The notes below the pieces were generated by a model. The model saw only the letters and a program-made list of their open reading frames with translations, did not search any database and was not told where the DNA came from. Below are positions 17,853 through 26,563 of a DNA stretch of 36,630 bases, piece after piece; position 1 is the first letter of the stretch; the number at the start of each line of letters is the position of its first letter. This DNA is from Bryobacteraceae bacterium CoA2 C42 (GTDB lineage: Bacteria > Acidobacteriota > Terriglobia > Bryobacterales > Bryobacteraceae): NCBI GenBank assembly GCA_019931245.1, contig JAINDL010000120.1, positions 1 to 36,630 of the forward strand, in the 5' to 3' direction. A program made the translations under genes and the position numbers.

Positions 17853-17987
17853 ATGACCTCGATTCAGACTACGGGATTCGGGCCGGAGTTCAGCCCCACC
17901 CCCCAGAATCGGTAGTCCCGATGCCCCCTCAAGGGGATGGGAATCTCTTCTGAATCGCCGCAAGCTGGTACCACGGAGAGTTTACTC
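17853..17987. promoter_or_regulatory. Divergent regulatory region, porin/two-component operon versus SulP/DAB operon
   Basis: This 135-bp region must drive both operons. A GGAG ribosome binding site at 17975-17978 serves the SulP start at 17988; a GAGG precedes the porin start. I see no strong sigma-70 pair. It is the natural place to look for binding sites of the NarL-type regulator, but I cannot assign an operator. Confidence 0.4.
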
Positions 17988-19574
17988 ATGTTCCCTGGCA
18001 CCTGGAAGGCCGACCTCGGCTCTGGATTTTTGGTCTTTTTGATCGCCCTGCCTCTATGTCTAGGCATTTCGATGGCAAGTGGCTTCCCCCCGACCGCCGG
18101 CATTCTGACCGCGGTCATCGGAGGACTGCTGGTCTCGTTTCTGGGCAGTGCACGGCTGACGATTAAAGGACCCGCCGCCGGCCTGATCGTCATCGCCCTT
18201 GGCGCTGTTAGCGAGTTAGGAGCCGGCGACAACGTGGCTGGTTACAAACGGGCAATCGCCGCGATCATGGTCGCGGGCGTAATTCAGATCCTGTTTGCCC
18301 TGTGCAAAGCCGGCGCGGTGGGAGACCTCATGCCGCCTTCGGTGGTGCACGGCATGCTGGCGGCCATCGGCGTCATCATTATTTCGAAACAAACCCACGT
18401 GGCCCTCGGCGTTGTCCCGACGGGTAAGGAACCGCTGCACCTGCTGGCCGAGATTCCCCACAGCTTGCTGAACCTGAATCCGGAGGTTTGCTTTATCGGA
18501 TTGCTCTCCCTGCTCATCCTGTTCGGCCTCCCGCTGCTCAAGTGGAAGTGGGTCCGGCAGGTCCCGGGACCGATGCTCGTGCTGCTGACGGCCGTCCCGC
18601 TCGGCCTGTTCTTTGACCTCGAGCACGAGCATAACTACATCCTCGCGAACCACATCTTCCATGTCGGTCCTTCCTTCCTGATCCGGCTGCCGGGATCTCT
18701 CGCGAGCACGATCACGTTCCCCGATTTCTCGGCCATCTTCTCGGCCATCTCCATCAAGTACATCGTGATGTTCTCCCTGGTGGGCAGCATTGAATCGCTG
18801 CTGAGCGTCTCGGCGGTGGACTCCCTCGATCCCGAACGGCGGTCGAGCGACATGAACAAAGATCTGCTCGCCACCGGCATCGGCAATACCCTCGCCGGCG
18901 CGCTCGGCGGTTTGCCCATGATCTCGGAGATTGTCCGCAGCAAGGCGAACATCGACAACGGCGCCCGGACCCACTGGTCGAACTTCTTTCACGGCATGTT
19001 CCTGCTGTTTTCGCTGGCCCTGATTCCGAACCTGTTGCAAGAGATACCGCTGGCCGCCCTGGCCGGCATGCTCATCTACACGGGCTTCCGCCTGGCCTCG
19101 CCCAAAGAGTTCGCACACGCTTACAAAATCGGCCCGGAACAGCTCGCGCTCTTTACCATGACCATGCTCGTGACACTCGCCACGGACCTGCTGATTGGCG
19201 TGGGACTCGGCATGCTGCTCAAAGTCGTACTTCACCTCAAGAACGGCGCCCGGCTGGGCGGTCTCTTCAAGGCGGTCATCGAGGAAGAGCGCAACGGCAA
19301 AGAGCTGACGCTGCGGGTGCGGGAGGCGGCGATTTATACGAACTTTCTCGGCATCAAGCGCCGTCTGCAGAATCTGGACGAAACCGTCGAATCGGTCGTG
19401 GTTGACTTCCAAAACGCCTGGGTGGTGGACCATACGGTTCTCGAAAAGCTCCACACCATGGGGCGGAGTTGGCCCAACCGCCGCCTGGTTCTCGTCGGCC
19501 TCGATGGCCACGAGGCGAGTTCGAACCATCAACTGGCCGCCCGGCGCCGTCCGCGGCCCGTGGGAGCGGCCTGA
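17988..19574 (+). CDS. SulP-family inorganic anion transporter (probable bicarbonate or sulfate carrier)
   Basis: A 528-residue multi-helix transporter of the SulP/SLC26 family. The N-terminal signature VFLIALPLCLGISMASGFPP and the GPAAGLIVI helix are typical. The C-terminal part (about 435-510) is a STAS-like domain (ESVVVDFQNAWVVDHTVLEKL region). I start it at the ATG at 17988, which has a GGAG site seven to nine bases upstream; an ATG at 17937 is possible but its purine run directly abuts the codon. SulP proteins include the bicarbonate transporter BicA, and SulP genes are known next to DabA homologues, so an inorganic-carbon role is likely here. Its stop overlaps the dabA start by one base (TGATG), implying coupled translation. 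Confidence 0.92.
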   Translation: MFPGTWKADLGSGFLVFLIALPLCLGISMASGFPPTAGILTAVIGGLLVSFLGSARLTIKGPAAGLIVIALGAVSELGAGDNVAGYKRAIAAIMVAGVIQILFALCKAGAVGDLMPPSVVHGMLAAIGVIIISKQTHVALGVVPTGKEPLHLLAEIPHSLLNLNPEVCFIGLLSLLILFGLPLLKWKWVRQVPGPMLVLLTAVPLGLFFDLEHEHNYILANHIFHVGPSFLIRLPGSLASTITFPDFSAIFSAISIKYIVMFSLVGSIESLLSVSAVDSLDPERRSSDMNKDLLATGIGNTLAGALGGLPMISEIVRSKANIDNGARTHWSNFFHGMFLLFSLALIPNLLQEIPLAALAGMLIYTGFRLASPKEFAHAYKIGPEQLALFTMTMLVTLATDLLIGVGLGMLLKVVLHLKNGARLGGLFKAVIEEERNGKELTLRVREAAIYTNFLGIKRRLQNLDETVESVVVDFQNAWVVDHTVLEKLHTMGRSWPNRRLVLVGLDGHEASSNHQLAARRRPRPVGAA

Positions 19575-22342
19575 TGACCGAGCCCCACGCTGATCTCGAC
19601 CCTCTGCTCAAACACCTGGCGCACCTGTTGCCGGCGCAGGGGCCGATTGGCGTCTTCATCCACCACAACACGCTGCACGCCTTTCAGCACCTACCGTTCG
19701 AGCAGGCCGTGTGCGAAGCGGCCGCGGTGTTCGGCACCGAACCTTACCTCGCTGAAGAGCACTACCGCGAAGCGCTGCGCCGGAAGCGGATCCGGGCCGA
19801 AGACCTCTACGCCGTCCTTGCAAAGGAACCGAATCCGGAAGTAGCGCCGGGCATAGACCGGCAGGAGTTGCGGTTCGCCTGCCTGCTGCCGGGGGTGCGG
19901 ACCTTTGACGCGGCGAGCATCGCATGGCGGATGGAGGATGGCGACTTGGCGGAGGAGTTCCGCCAGCCGCCGAACCGGGCTCTCTTTGAAGCCGTCGAGC
20001 AGCGGACTCCGGCCGCGGTCGCGGAGGAGGAGGAGGCGGCGGCGCGGCCGGGGGATGCCGTCATTCACCCGCTGCTGATTCGCCTCTCGGCGGCCTATCT
20101 CGACCAGGGCCTCTCCTACTGGCCGATGCCGGGCCGGGAGTTGGGTTTCTACCGGGCCGTGCGGGAGTTGTTCGCGCTGCCGGCGGCGTTTCTGCCGCCG
20201 GGGTTGACGGGTCTCGATCGGGCTTTCCGGCGGCAGCGGGAGCGGCAAATGGACGGGCGCGCGGTAGTGACCGAGTGGCTCGGTCCGGAGGCCTCAGGCT
20301 GGGAATCGAAGCTGCGAGACGAACTGCTGGCGCTACCGGGATGGGCCGGGCTGTTTTCGCGGCTCGAACAAGACCCGGCCTTGTTTGCCCACAACGCGGT
20401 GCCCTGTACGCTTCTCGATTTTCTCGCTGTTCGCCTGACGATGACCCAGGTGGCGACCGCGCACGGGGCGGCGGCACCGCCCGCGGCCGCGCCTTCGGCG
20501 CTGAGCCGGCAAAGGGCCCGGGCAGCAACGCTGTACGATGCGGCGCGCCTACTGCGGCGCAACGCCGCGACGGTGCTGGGTTGGCCGGAGACGGACTGGC
20601 GCCGCTTTGTGGCCGAGGTGGAGGCCTTCGGGCCGGTAGAACGGCGCCGCGTCTACCATCTGGCCTACGAGCGCTGGCACGAACAGCACATTCTACAGGG
20701 CATGGCGGCGCATCGCCGCAACGTCAGCTTCGCGGCACCGCGGGTTCCTCCGGCCGCGCAGCTCTTCTTCTGCATCGACGAACGGGAGGAGTCGATGCGC
20801 CGCGCCCTCGAGGAGGTGGACCCGCGAATTGCCACCTTCGGCGCGGCGGGTTTTTTCGGCGTTGCGATGGACTACAGGGGCATCGACGACGCCGGCAGCG
20901 TGGCGCTTTGCCCGGTGGTGGTCAAGCCGCAGCACGCGGTGCGGGAACAGCCGGCCGGCGGGGAAGAAGACGTCCACCAACGGCGCGAAGGACGGCGGCG
21001 GTTGTGGGCGCGCCTGGTGCGCAGTCTGTCGGTCGGGTCCCGTTCGCTCGTGCGGGGCGCGCTGTCGACGGCGGCGCTCGGCACCTTGTCGGCGGTGCCG
21101 CTGATTACCCGCGTGCTGGCGCCGCGGCAGTACGGCAAGCTGCGGGACGCGTTGAACCGCGCCTTTCTGCCGGCGCCGCGTACGGAGTTGCTGCTGATGC
21201 GGGACGATGCGCGTTTCGAGGATGCGGTCGAAGGGATGTTCCTCGGTTTTTCGGAGGCGGAAAAGGCCGACCGGGTGGCCGGGGTGCTGGCGCCGGTGGG
21301 GCTGACGCACCAGTTTGCCCGCCTTGTCGTGCTGCTCGGCCATGGGTCCACCTCGCTCAACAACCCGCACGAATCGGCCTACGATTGCGGGGCCTGCGGC
21401 GGACGCCGGGGCGGCCCGAACGCCCGGATTTTCGCTCAGATGGCCAACCGACCGCACGTCCGCGCCGCGCTGACGGACCGGGGCGTCACCATTCCCCAGA
21501 CGACGTGGTTCATCGGCGGCGATCACGATACCTGCAGCGATGCCATTACGCTGTTTGACCTCGATGAGGTTCCGCCCACGCATCAGAACGACCTGGCCGC
21601 GCTGCGCACTTCGCTCGACCGCGCCCGCGCCGCGAACGCGCGGGAGCGCGTGCGGCGCTTTGAGTCCTGCCCGGTGGATGTCTCGGCGGCGCAGGCCCTG
21701 CGCCATGTCGAGGAGAGGTCCGAGCATCTGGCCCAGCCCCGGCAGGAGTGCGGCCACGCCACCAACGCGGTCTGCGTGGTGGGGCGGCGCGAGGTGACGC
21801 GCGGCCTGTTTCTCGACCGCCGGGCCTTTCTGGTTTCCTACGATCCGACGGTCGATAGCGGGGCCGCCAACCTGGCGCGAACTCTCGGGGCGGTGGTGCC
21901 GGTCTGCGGCGGCATCAACCTTGAATATTACTTCTCTTCAGTCGACAACGAGCGCTACGGCTGCGGGACCAAACTGCCACATAACGTCACCGGCCTGATC
22001 GGAGTGATGGACGGCCAGGGCAGCGATATACGGACCGGCCTGCCGATTCAGATGGTCGAGATCCACGAACCGGTCCGGATTCTGTTCGTCATTGAGACCA
22101 CGGCCGAGCTGCTCGAAAAGGTGCTCGCGGAGAATCCGCTGGTGAACGAGTTCGTGGCGAACCGCTGGATCCGGGTGGCGATCATGGACCCGGAGTCGGG
22201 GCGGATTCAGATTCGCCGCAACGGGGGCTACGAAGCTCTCGAGGGTGCGCCGCCGCCGCTGCCGGAGGCCGCCAACTCGCATGACTGGTACCATGGCCAC
22301 CTGGACCATCTACCGGTGGCCGTGATCAAAGGAGGCGCATGA
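19574..22342 (+). CDS. dabA: DabA-type inorganic-carbon uptake subunit (DUF2309/UPF0753)
   Basis: A 922-residue protein of the DabA/MpsB family, the cytoplasmic beta-carbonic-anhydrase-like subunit that converts CO2 to bicarbonate vectorially in DAB complexes. The zinc-site residues are all present: Cys400 and Asp402 (FFCIDERE), His590 (LGHGSTSLNN) and Cys605 (AYDCGACGG). The C-x-D and 15-residue His-to-Cys spacings match those described for Halothiobacillus DabA2 (C351, D353, H524, C539). The N-terminal segment with FIHHNTLHAFQHLPFE is also characteristic. The ATG overlaps the SulP stop by one base; its own stop overlaps the next gene by four (ATGA). Known DAB systems couple the reaction to a cation gradient through the DabB membrane subunit encoded next door. 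Confidence 0.95.
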   Translation: MTEPHADLDPLLKHLAHLLPAQGPIGVFIHHNTLHAFQHLPFEQAVCEAAAVFGTEPYLAEEHYREALRRKRIRAEDLYAVLAKEPNPEVAPGIDRQELRFACLLPGVRTFDAASIAWRMEDGDLAEEFRQPPNRALFEAVEQRTPAAVAEEEEAAARPGDAVIHPLLIRLSAAYLDQGLSYWPMPGRELGFYRAVRELFALPAAFLPPGLTGLDRAFRRQRERQMDGRAVVTEWLGPEASGWESKLRDELLALPGWAGLFSRLEQDPALFAHNAVPCTLLDFLAVRLTMTQVATAHGAAAPPAAAPSALSRQRARAATLYDAARLLRRNAATVLGWPETDWRRFVAEVEAFGPVERRRVYHLAYERWHEQHILQGMAAHRRNVSFAAPRVPPAAQLFFCIDEREESMRRALEEVDPRIATFGAAGFFGVAMDYRGIDDAGSVALCPVVVKPQHAVREQPAGGEEDVHQRREGRRRLWARLVRSLSVGSRSLVRGALSTAALGTLSAVPLITRVLAPRQYGKLRDALNRAFLPAPRTELLLMRDDARFEDAVEGMFLGFSEAEKADRVAGVLAPVGLTHQFARLVVLLGHGSTSLNNPHESAYDCGACGGRRGGPNARIFAQMANRPHVRAALTDRGVTIPQTTWFIGGDHDTCSDAITLFDLDEVPPTHQNDLAALRTSLDRARAANARERVRRFESCPVDVSAAQALRHVEERSEHLAQPRQECGHATNAVCVVGRREVTRGLFLDRRAFLVSYDPTVDSGAANLARTLGAVVPVCGGINLEYYFSSVDNERYGCGTKLPHNVTGLIGVMDGQGSDIRTGLPIQMVEIHEPVRILFVIETTAELLEKVLAENPLVNEFVANRWIRVAIMDPESGRIQIRRNGGYEALEGAPPPLPEAANSHDWYHGHLDHLPVAVIKGGA

Positions 22343-23691
22343 CAGAACAACAGGCGATGCTGCTTTTCGTGGTCTTCGGCCCGGGAGTGGTCTTCTTCGG
22401 CTTGTCGCTGCTGTGGCTGCTCGGGTGGAACGCGCCGGAGCGTTTTCTGAGCCGGGTGACGGCGGTGGTCTATGCATCGGCGACGGCCGCGATCCTGTGG
22501 CTCTTATGGCTGGTGGCGGGCCGCGGAGAGCCGGCGGTGGTGGTGGCGCTGGGCGACTGGTTTGCCGTGCACGAATATCAATTCCCGCTGGTGCTGCTCG
22601 GCGATGCGCTCTCCCTCTCGTTTCTGACGCTGACCGTGGTGCTGGTCGGGGTGATCGGCCAGTTCTCCTCAACGTACCTGCACCGCGACCCGGGTTTTGG
22701 CCGCTTCTTTCTGCTGCTGCACCTGTTCGCCTTTGGCGCCCTGCTAATCTTTTCGGCCGGCTCGTTCGATCTGATCATCGGCGGCTGGGAGCTGGTCGGC
22801 ATCACGTCGGTGCTGCTGATCTCCTTCTTCCACTTCCGGGCGGGTCCGGTGGAAAACGCCTGGCGCGTCTTTGTCGTCTACCGGGCTTGCGATCTCGGGC
22901 TGATCACGGCCGCGTTCCTGTTGCATCACGTGGGTCACGTGTCGACCTTTGCCGGGGGCATGCCGCGGGTAGAGGGCGGGACGGCGACGCTGGTGGGTCT
23001 GCTGCTGCTGTTGTCGGCCGCCGGGAAGTCCGCGCAGGCGCCCTTTTCGGGCTGGCTGCCGCGGGCGATGGAGGGTCCGACGCCGTCGAGCGCGATCTTC
23101 TACGGCGCCATTTCGGTGCACGCCGGGGCTTATCTGCTGCTGCGCGCTCAACCGATACTGCTGACATCACCGTTGGCGGGCGCGGCGGTGATCGTGACGG
23201 GGGCGCTGACGGCGGTGCTCGGCACGCTGGCGGGCCGGGCGTGTCCGGACGCCAAGACGGCGCTGGCCTATGCTTCGCTGGCGCAGGTGGGAGTGATCTT
23301 TGTTGAGATCGGGGCCGGGCTGCACTGGTTTGCGGTGCTGCACATTCTCGGCCATGCGGCGGTGCGGACGCTGCAGTTCCTGCGCGCTCCGTCCGCGCTG
23401 CGCGATTTCCATCAGATGCACGCGGCCGCCGGCGGGCAGGTGACGCCGACGGGCAAACATCTCGAACGGGTGGTTCCGACGCGGTGGCAGCTGTGGCTCT
23501 ACCGGTGCGCGATCGACCGGGGCCATCTCGACACGGTGCTCGAATGGGTGATTGTCCGGCCGCTGGTGGGGCTGTCGGTCCTGCTGGCGCGTTTTGATCA
23601 GGTGGGCTTGCCGGCCCGCGCCCCGGCCCCGGCGCCGGGCGTTGTCCGCAGCAGCGAAGCGATGGGTAAACAGGGAGTCCTGCATGGCTGA
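22339..23691 (+). CDS. dabB: DabB-type proton-conducting membrane subunit (NuoL/MrpA-like)
   Basis: A 450-residue membrane protein with about a dozen hydrophobic helices from the proton-conducting membrane transporter family (PF00361). It retains the conserved channel features of NuoL-type subunits: Glu151 in GGWELVGITSVLLI, and Lys230 in AAGKSAQAPFSGWLPRAMEGPTP. The motif LHILGHAAVRTLQFLRAPS near residues 330-350 is characteristic of DabB/MpsA proteins that partner DabA. It starts within the dabA stop (ATGA) and overlaps the next gene by eight bases. Likely role: couple cation movement to DabA-driven CO2 hydration in the cytoplasmic membrane. It is shorter than respiratory NuoL and lacks a recognisable lateral helix extension. 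Confidence 0.9.
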   Translation: MTEQQAMLLFVVFGPGVVFFGLSLLWLLGWNAPERFLSRVTAVVYASATAAILWLLWLVAGRGEPAVVVALGDWFAVHEYQFPLVLLGDALSLSFLTLTVVLVGVIGQFSSTYLHRDPGFGRFFLLLHLFAFGALLIFSAGSFDLIIGGWELVGITSVLLISFFHFRAGPVENAWRVFVVYRACDLGLITAAFLLHHVGHVSTFAGGMPRVEGGTATLVGLLLLLSAAGKSAQAPFSGWLPRAMEGPTPSSAIFYGAISVHAGAYLLLRAQPILLTSPLAGAAVIVTGALTAVLGTLAGRACPDAKTALAYASLAQVGVIFVEIGAGLHWFAVLHILGHAAVRTLQFLRAPSALRDFHQMHAAAGGQVTPTGKHLERVVPTRWQLWLYRCAIDRGHLDTVLEWVIVRPLVGLSVLLARFDQVGLPARAPAPAPGVVRSSEAMGKQGVLHG

Positions 23692-25117
23692 TCTCGCCTT
23701 TCCGTATCTGACTGCCGCGGTGGCGCTGCCGCTGGCCGGCGCGGCGCTGGCCGCGGCGAACGGCGCCCGTGCGCGCATGATCGGCGTGGCGGCCGCCGGC
23801 GGCGCGCGCCTCGACGAGCCTTGGGGGCTGAGCCTGTTTTCGGCCGACCCGCTGAACGCCACCTTCTTGCTGCTCTATTCGCTGCTCACGCTCGGCATTC
23901 TCGCCCTGGCGCCACGGCGGGATTCGACGGGCAAAATCAACGCCGCCACGCTGCTGGTGCTGGCGGCGACGCTGGCAGCCTACGGGGCGGACAATGTGGT
24001 CGTGCTGGCGATCGGGTGGGTGGTTTCGGCGCTGCCGTTCATTGCGGGTCCGTTTCACGGCACCTGGCGGCCACGGGTGGGGCTGACGCTGTCGTGTCTG
24101 GCGCTCTTGGGCGCCCTGGGGATCATTGCGAACGCGTCGATGGCCGACAGTTCGGCGCACCCGCTCTCGCTGGCCGCGCTGCAGGGGCACAACTACGGCG
24201 GATCGGCGGCCTTTGCGCTCCTGATTGCGGCGATTGTATGCAGGAAGGGCATCTTCCCGGCGCACGCCTGGATTGAGGACGCGGCGGAGGCCGGGCCGGT
24301 GCTGCCGTTCTGCCTGTTCCTGAACGGCCATCTGGGGGCGTTTCTGCTGGCGCGGGTGGTGATCCCCGAGTTTCCCCTTTCGGCGCGGGGCGCGTTTCCG
24401 ATCCTGGCGGACCTGGCGCTGTTCACCGCGCTCTACGCCGCCGTGCGGGCAGTGGCGGAGGGGAGCGCGCGCCGGATTTTGGCTTTGCTTGTGCTGAGTC
24501 AGTCGGCCTGTATTCTCGCGGGCCTCGAAAGCGCGACGCAGGAAGGGATCACCGGCGCGCTCGTCCACTGCATCGTGGTGGCGGCGGCGACAACGGGCCT
24601 GTTCTCCGTGCTGCGGCTGATGGAGGTCCGGTTCGGGCGCTCGTTCACCGCGGCCGAGTATCTCGGGCTGGCCCGCTATACGCCGCGCCTGGCGGTGCTG
24701 TTCGCGGTGTGCGGCCTGGCGCTCGTCGGGCTGCCGGGCACACTCGGCTTCTGCTCGGAGGATCTGCTCATTCATGGCACGCTCGTGAGCCATCCGCAGA
24801 TCGGCCTGCTGCTGCCGGTGGCGACGGCGATGAACGCGGTGAGCCTGTTCCGCCTGTTCTCGAAGATCTTTCTCGGCGCCCGGGCCGGGGCGGTCTACGG
24901 CGTTACCGACGCCGCGCCGCGGGAGCGCTGGGTGCTGGCGGCGATCGCCCTGTTCCTGGTGGTGGCCGGGCTGACCCCGGCGACGATCGTTGGCTTCCGC
25001 ACCCAGGCCGCCCAAGCGGCGCAAGCGCCGGCGCACGAGACGGCCGGCGGACCGCTCCCGGCGACCCCGCACGGGGCTATACTGGCCGAAGCATGTCCTG
25101 CCGGTACCTGTCCCTAG
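23684..25117 (+). CDS. Second proton-channel-type membrane subunit (NuoM/NuoN/MrpD-like) of the DAB cluster
   Basis: A 477-residue polytopic membrane protein. The PF00361 hallmark CRKGIFPAHAWIEDAAEAGPV (Lys188) is present, as is LPGTLGFCSEDLLIHG near the C-terminus, both typical of antiporter-like subunits. Where NuoL/M proteins and the preceding subunit carry a conserved Glu in the GWE motif, this protein reads AIGWVVSALPF, with Val113 in the expected position, so one half-channel residue appears to be missing. I start it at the ATG at 23684, overlapping dabB by eight bases; longer in-frame starts lie within dabB. The Ala/Gln-rich C-terminal tail ends 25 bases inside the next gene. Probably a second membrane partner in the DabA complex; alternatively an unlinked antiporter-like protein. 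Confidence 0.82.
   Translation: MADLAFPYLTAAVALPLAGAALAAANGARARMIGVAAAGGARLDEPWGLSLFSADPLNATFLLLYSLLTLGILALAPRRDSTGKINAATLLVLAATLAAYGADNVVVLAIGWVVSALPFIAGPFHGTWRPRVGLTLSCLALLGALGIIANASMADSSAHPLSLAALQGHNYGGSAAFALLIAAIVCRKGIFPAHAWIEDAAEAGPVLPFCLFLNGHLGAFLLARVVIPEFPLSARGAFPILADLALFTALYAAVRAVAEGSARRILALLVLSQSACILAGLESATQEGITGALVHCIVVAAATTGLFSVLRLMEVRFGRSFTAAEYLGLARYTPRLAVLFAVCGLALVGLPGTLGFCSEDLLIHGTLVSHPQIGLLLPVATAMNAVSLFRLFSKIFLGARAGAVYGVTDAAPRERWVLAAIALFLVVAGLTPATIVGFRTQAAQAAQAPAHETAGGPLPATPHGAILAEACPAGTCP
25078..25083 (+). promoter_or_regulatory. Candidate -10 element (TATACT) of the D-aminoacylase-like gene
   Basis: TATACT ends nine bases before the ATG at 25093 and lies inside the 3' end of the preceding gene. 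It would give a transcript starting at or within a few bases of the start codon. No -35 recognised. Confidence 0.35.
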
Positions 25118-26544
25118 TCTTTTCGCTCGCGCTGCTGTGTGGCCAGGCGCCGTATGATCTGGTGATCGCGGGCGGGCGCGTCATGGACCCCGAGTCCCGT
25201 CTCGACGCCCCGCGTCACATCGGCATTCGCAACGGCAGGATCGCGGCCATCTCGACACAGCCGCTCGCGGGCAAAGTCACGCTCTCGGCGGCCGGACGCG
25301 TGGTCGCCCCGGGCTTCATCGACCTGCACTCGCACGGCCACACCAACGAGGCCAACGAGTATCAGGCGCACGATGGCGTCACCACGGCGCTCGAACTCGA
25401 AGTCGGCGTGCCCAACGTGGGCGCCTGGCTCAAGCAGCGGGCCGGCCGCGCTATTCTCAACCACGGCGCCACGGCCTCGCACGGCGCCTCCCGCACAGTT
25501 GCCTTGCGGGAGTTTGCCGCCGAGGCGCCGGGCTGGGTTGACTCTCCCGACAGTTGGCGCGAGCTGATGATGAAGGGCCGCTACAAGTCCATGAGCAGTC
25601 CCGAGGAGTTCAGCGTGCTCGGCGCCACGCTCGAACGCGGACTGCGCGAAGGCGGCCTCGGCGTGGGCATGGCTCATCAATACTACCCGGGCGCCACGCG
25701 CGAGGAGATCTTCCGCGTCTTCCAGATGGCCCGCCGCTGGAAGGCGCCCGTCTATGCCCATGTCCGCTCGATGAGCGCCGATGCCATGCAGGAGGTGATC
25801 GCCAACGCCGCCGCCACGGGTGTCCCGCTCCACATTGTCCACGTCAACTCGATGAGCCTGGGCGAACTGCCGCTCGTGCTCGACCTGATCGAATCCGCCA
25901 ACCAGCGCGGCATCGACATCACGACGGAGGCCTATCCCTACACCGCCGCCTCCACGTTCCTTGAAACCACCATGTTCGACGAGGGCTGGCAGCAGCGCCT
26001 CGGCATCTCCTACGACGGCTTGCAATGGGTGAAGACCGGCGAGCGCCTCACCGAGAAGAGCTTCCACGAGTACCGCAAAGAAGGCGGCGCCGTGATCATG
26101 CACTTTATGAAGCCGGAATGGATCGCGCGCGCCATGGCCTCGCCCTTCGTCATCGTCGCCTCCGACGGCATGCCCTTCGCCCCCGGCGCCCACCCGCGCA
26201 GCGCCGGCACCTTCGCCCGCGTCCTGGGCCGCTACGTCCGCGAACAGAAGGTCCTTTCGCTGATGGACGCCATTGGCAAGATGACCCTGCTGCCGGCGCG
26301 CCGCCTCGAACCGATGGCGCCGGCGATGAAGAACAAGGGGCGCCTGCGCGTCGGCGCCGATGCCGATATCACTGTCTTCGATCCGGCCACCGTCATCGAC
26401 ACCGCCACGTTTGAAAAGGGCCTCAGCTTCTCCGCCGGCATTGACCATGTGCTCGTCAACGGCGTCCCCGTTGTCCGTGACGGCAAGACCGTGGCCAACG
26501 CCTTCCCCGGCCAGGCCGTGACCGGCAACTACGGCAAGCGGTAG
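25093..26544 (+). CDS. Exported amidohydrolase, N-acyl-D-amino-acid deacylase type
   Basis: A 483-residue amidohydrolase. Residues 1-18 are hydrophobic and probably a signal peptide. The family pattern is clear: YDLVIAGGRVMDPES at the N-terminus, His79 and His81 in GFIDLHSHGH, a Glu in LELEVGVPN at the position of the metal-binding Cys/Glu region of D-aminoacylases, His in YAHVRSM and HIVHVNS, and Asp in VASDGMPF, followed by the C-terminal ADITVFDP beta sandwich. Such enzymes deacylate N-acyl-D-amino acids or related dipeptides. It overlaps the preceding membrane-subunit gene by 25 bases but has no visible ribosome binding site and does carry a TATACT just upstream, so it may have its own transcript. 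Functional link to the DAB cluster is doubtful. Confidence 0.88.
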   Translation: MSCRYLSLVFSLALLCGQAPYDLVIAGGRVMDPESRLDAPRHIGIRNGRIAAISTQPLAGKVTLSAAGRVVAPGFIDLHSHGHTNEANEYQAHDGVTTALELEVGVPNVGAWLKQRAGRAILNHGATASHGASRTVALREFAAEAPGWVDSPDSWRELMMKGRYKSMSSPEEFSVLGATLERGLREGGLGVGMAHQYYPGATREEIFRVFQMARRWKAPVYAHVRSMSADAMQEVIANAAATGVPLHIVHVNSMSLGELPLVLDLIESANQRGIDITTEAYPYTAASTFLETTMFDEGWQQRLGISYDGLQWVKTGERLTEKSFHEYRKEGGAVIMHFMKPEWIARAMASPFVIVASDGMPFAPGAHPRSAGTFARVLGRYVREQKVLSLMDAIGKMTLLPARRLEPMAPAMKNKGRLRVGADADITVFDPATVIDTATFEKGLSFSAGIDHVLVNGVPVVRDGKTVANAFPGQAVTGNYGKR

Positions 26545-26551
26545 ATCTCAC

Positions 26552-26557
26552 TATACT
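26552..26557 (+). promoter_or_regulatory. Candidate -10 element (TATACT) of the EF-P-like gene
   Basis: TATACT ends six bases before the GTG at 26564, so a transcript would begin at the start codon itself. The in-frame TGA at 26558-26560 excludes any earlier start codon apart from the three bases that follow it, which makes the leaderless reading attractive here. Confidence 0.45.
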
Positions 26558-26563
26558 TGAGGG

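Noticed and set aside
18216-19532. 438-residue minus-strand frame over SulP
   Set aside because: Shadow of a clear SulP transporter; composition rich in His, Gln, Arg and Glu without motifs.
22904-25072. 722-residue minus-strand frame over the two membrane subunits
   Set aside because: Arg-rich antisense shadow of two genes with clear membrane-protein signatures.
25114-26448. 444-residue minus-strand frame over the amidohydrolase
   Set aside because: Antisense shadow; the sense strand holds all metal-binding motifs.
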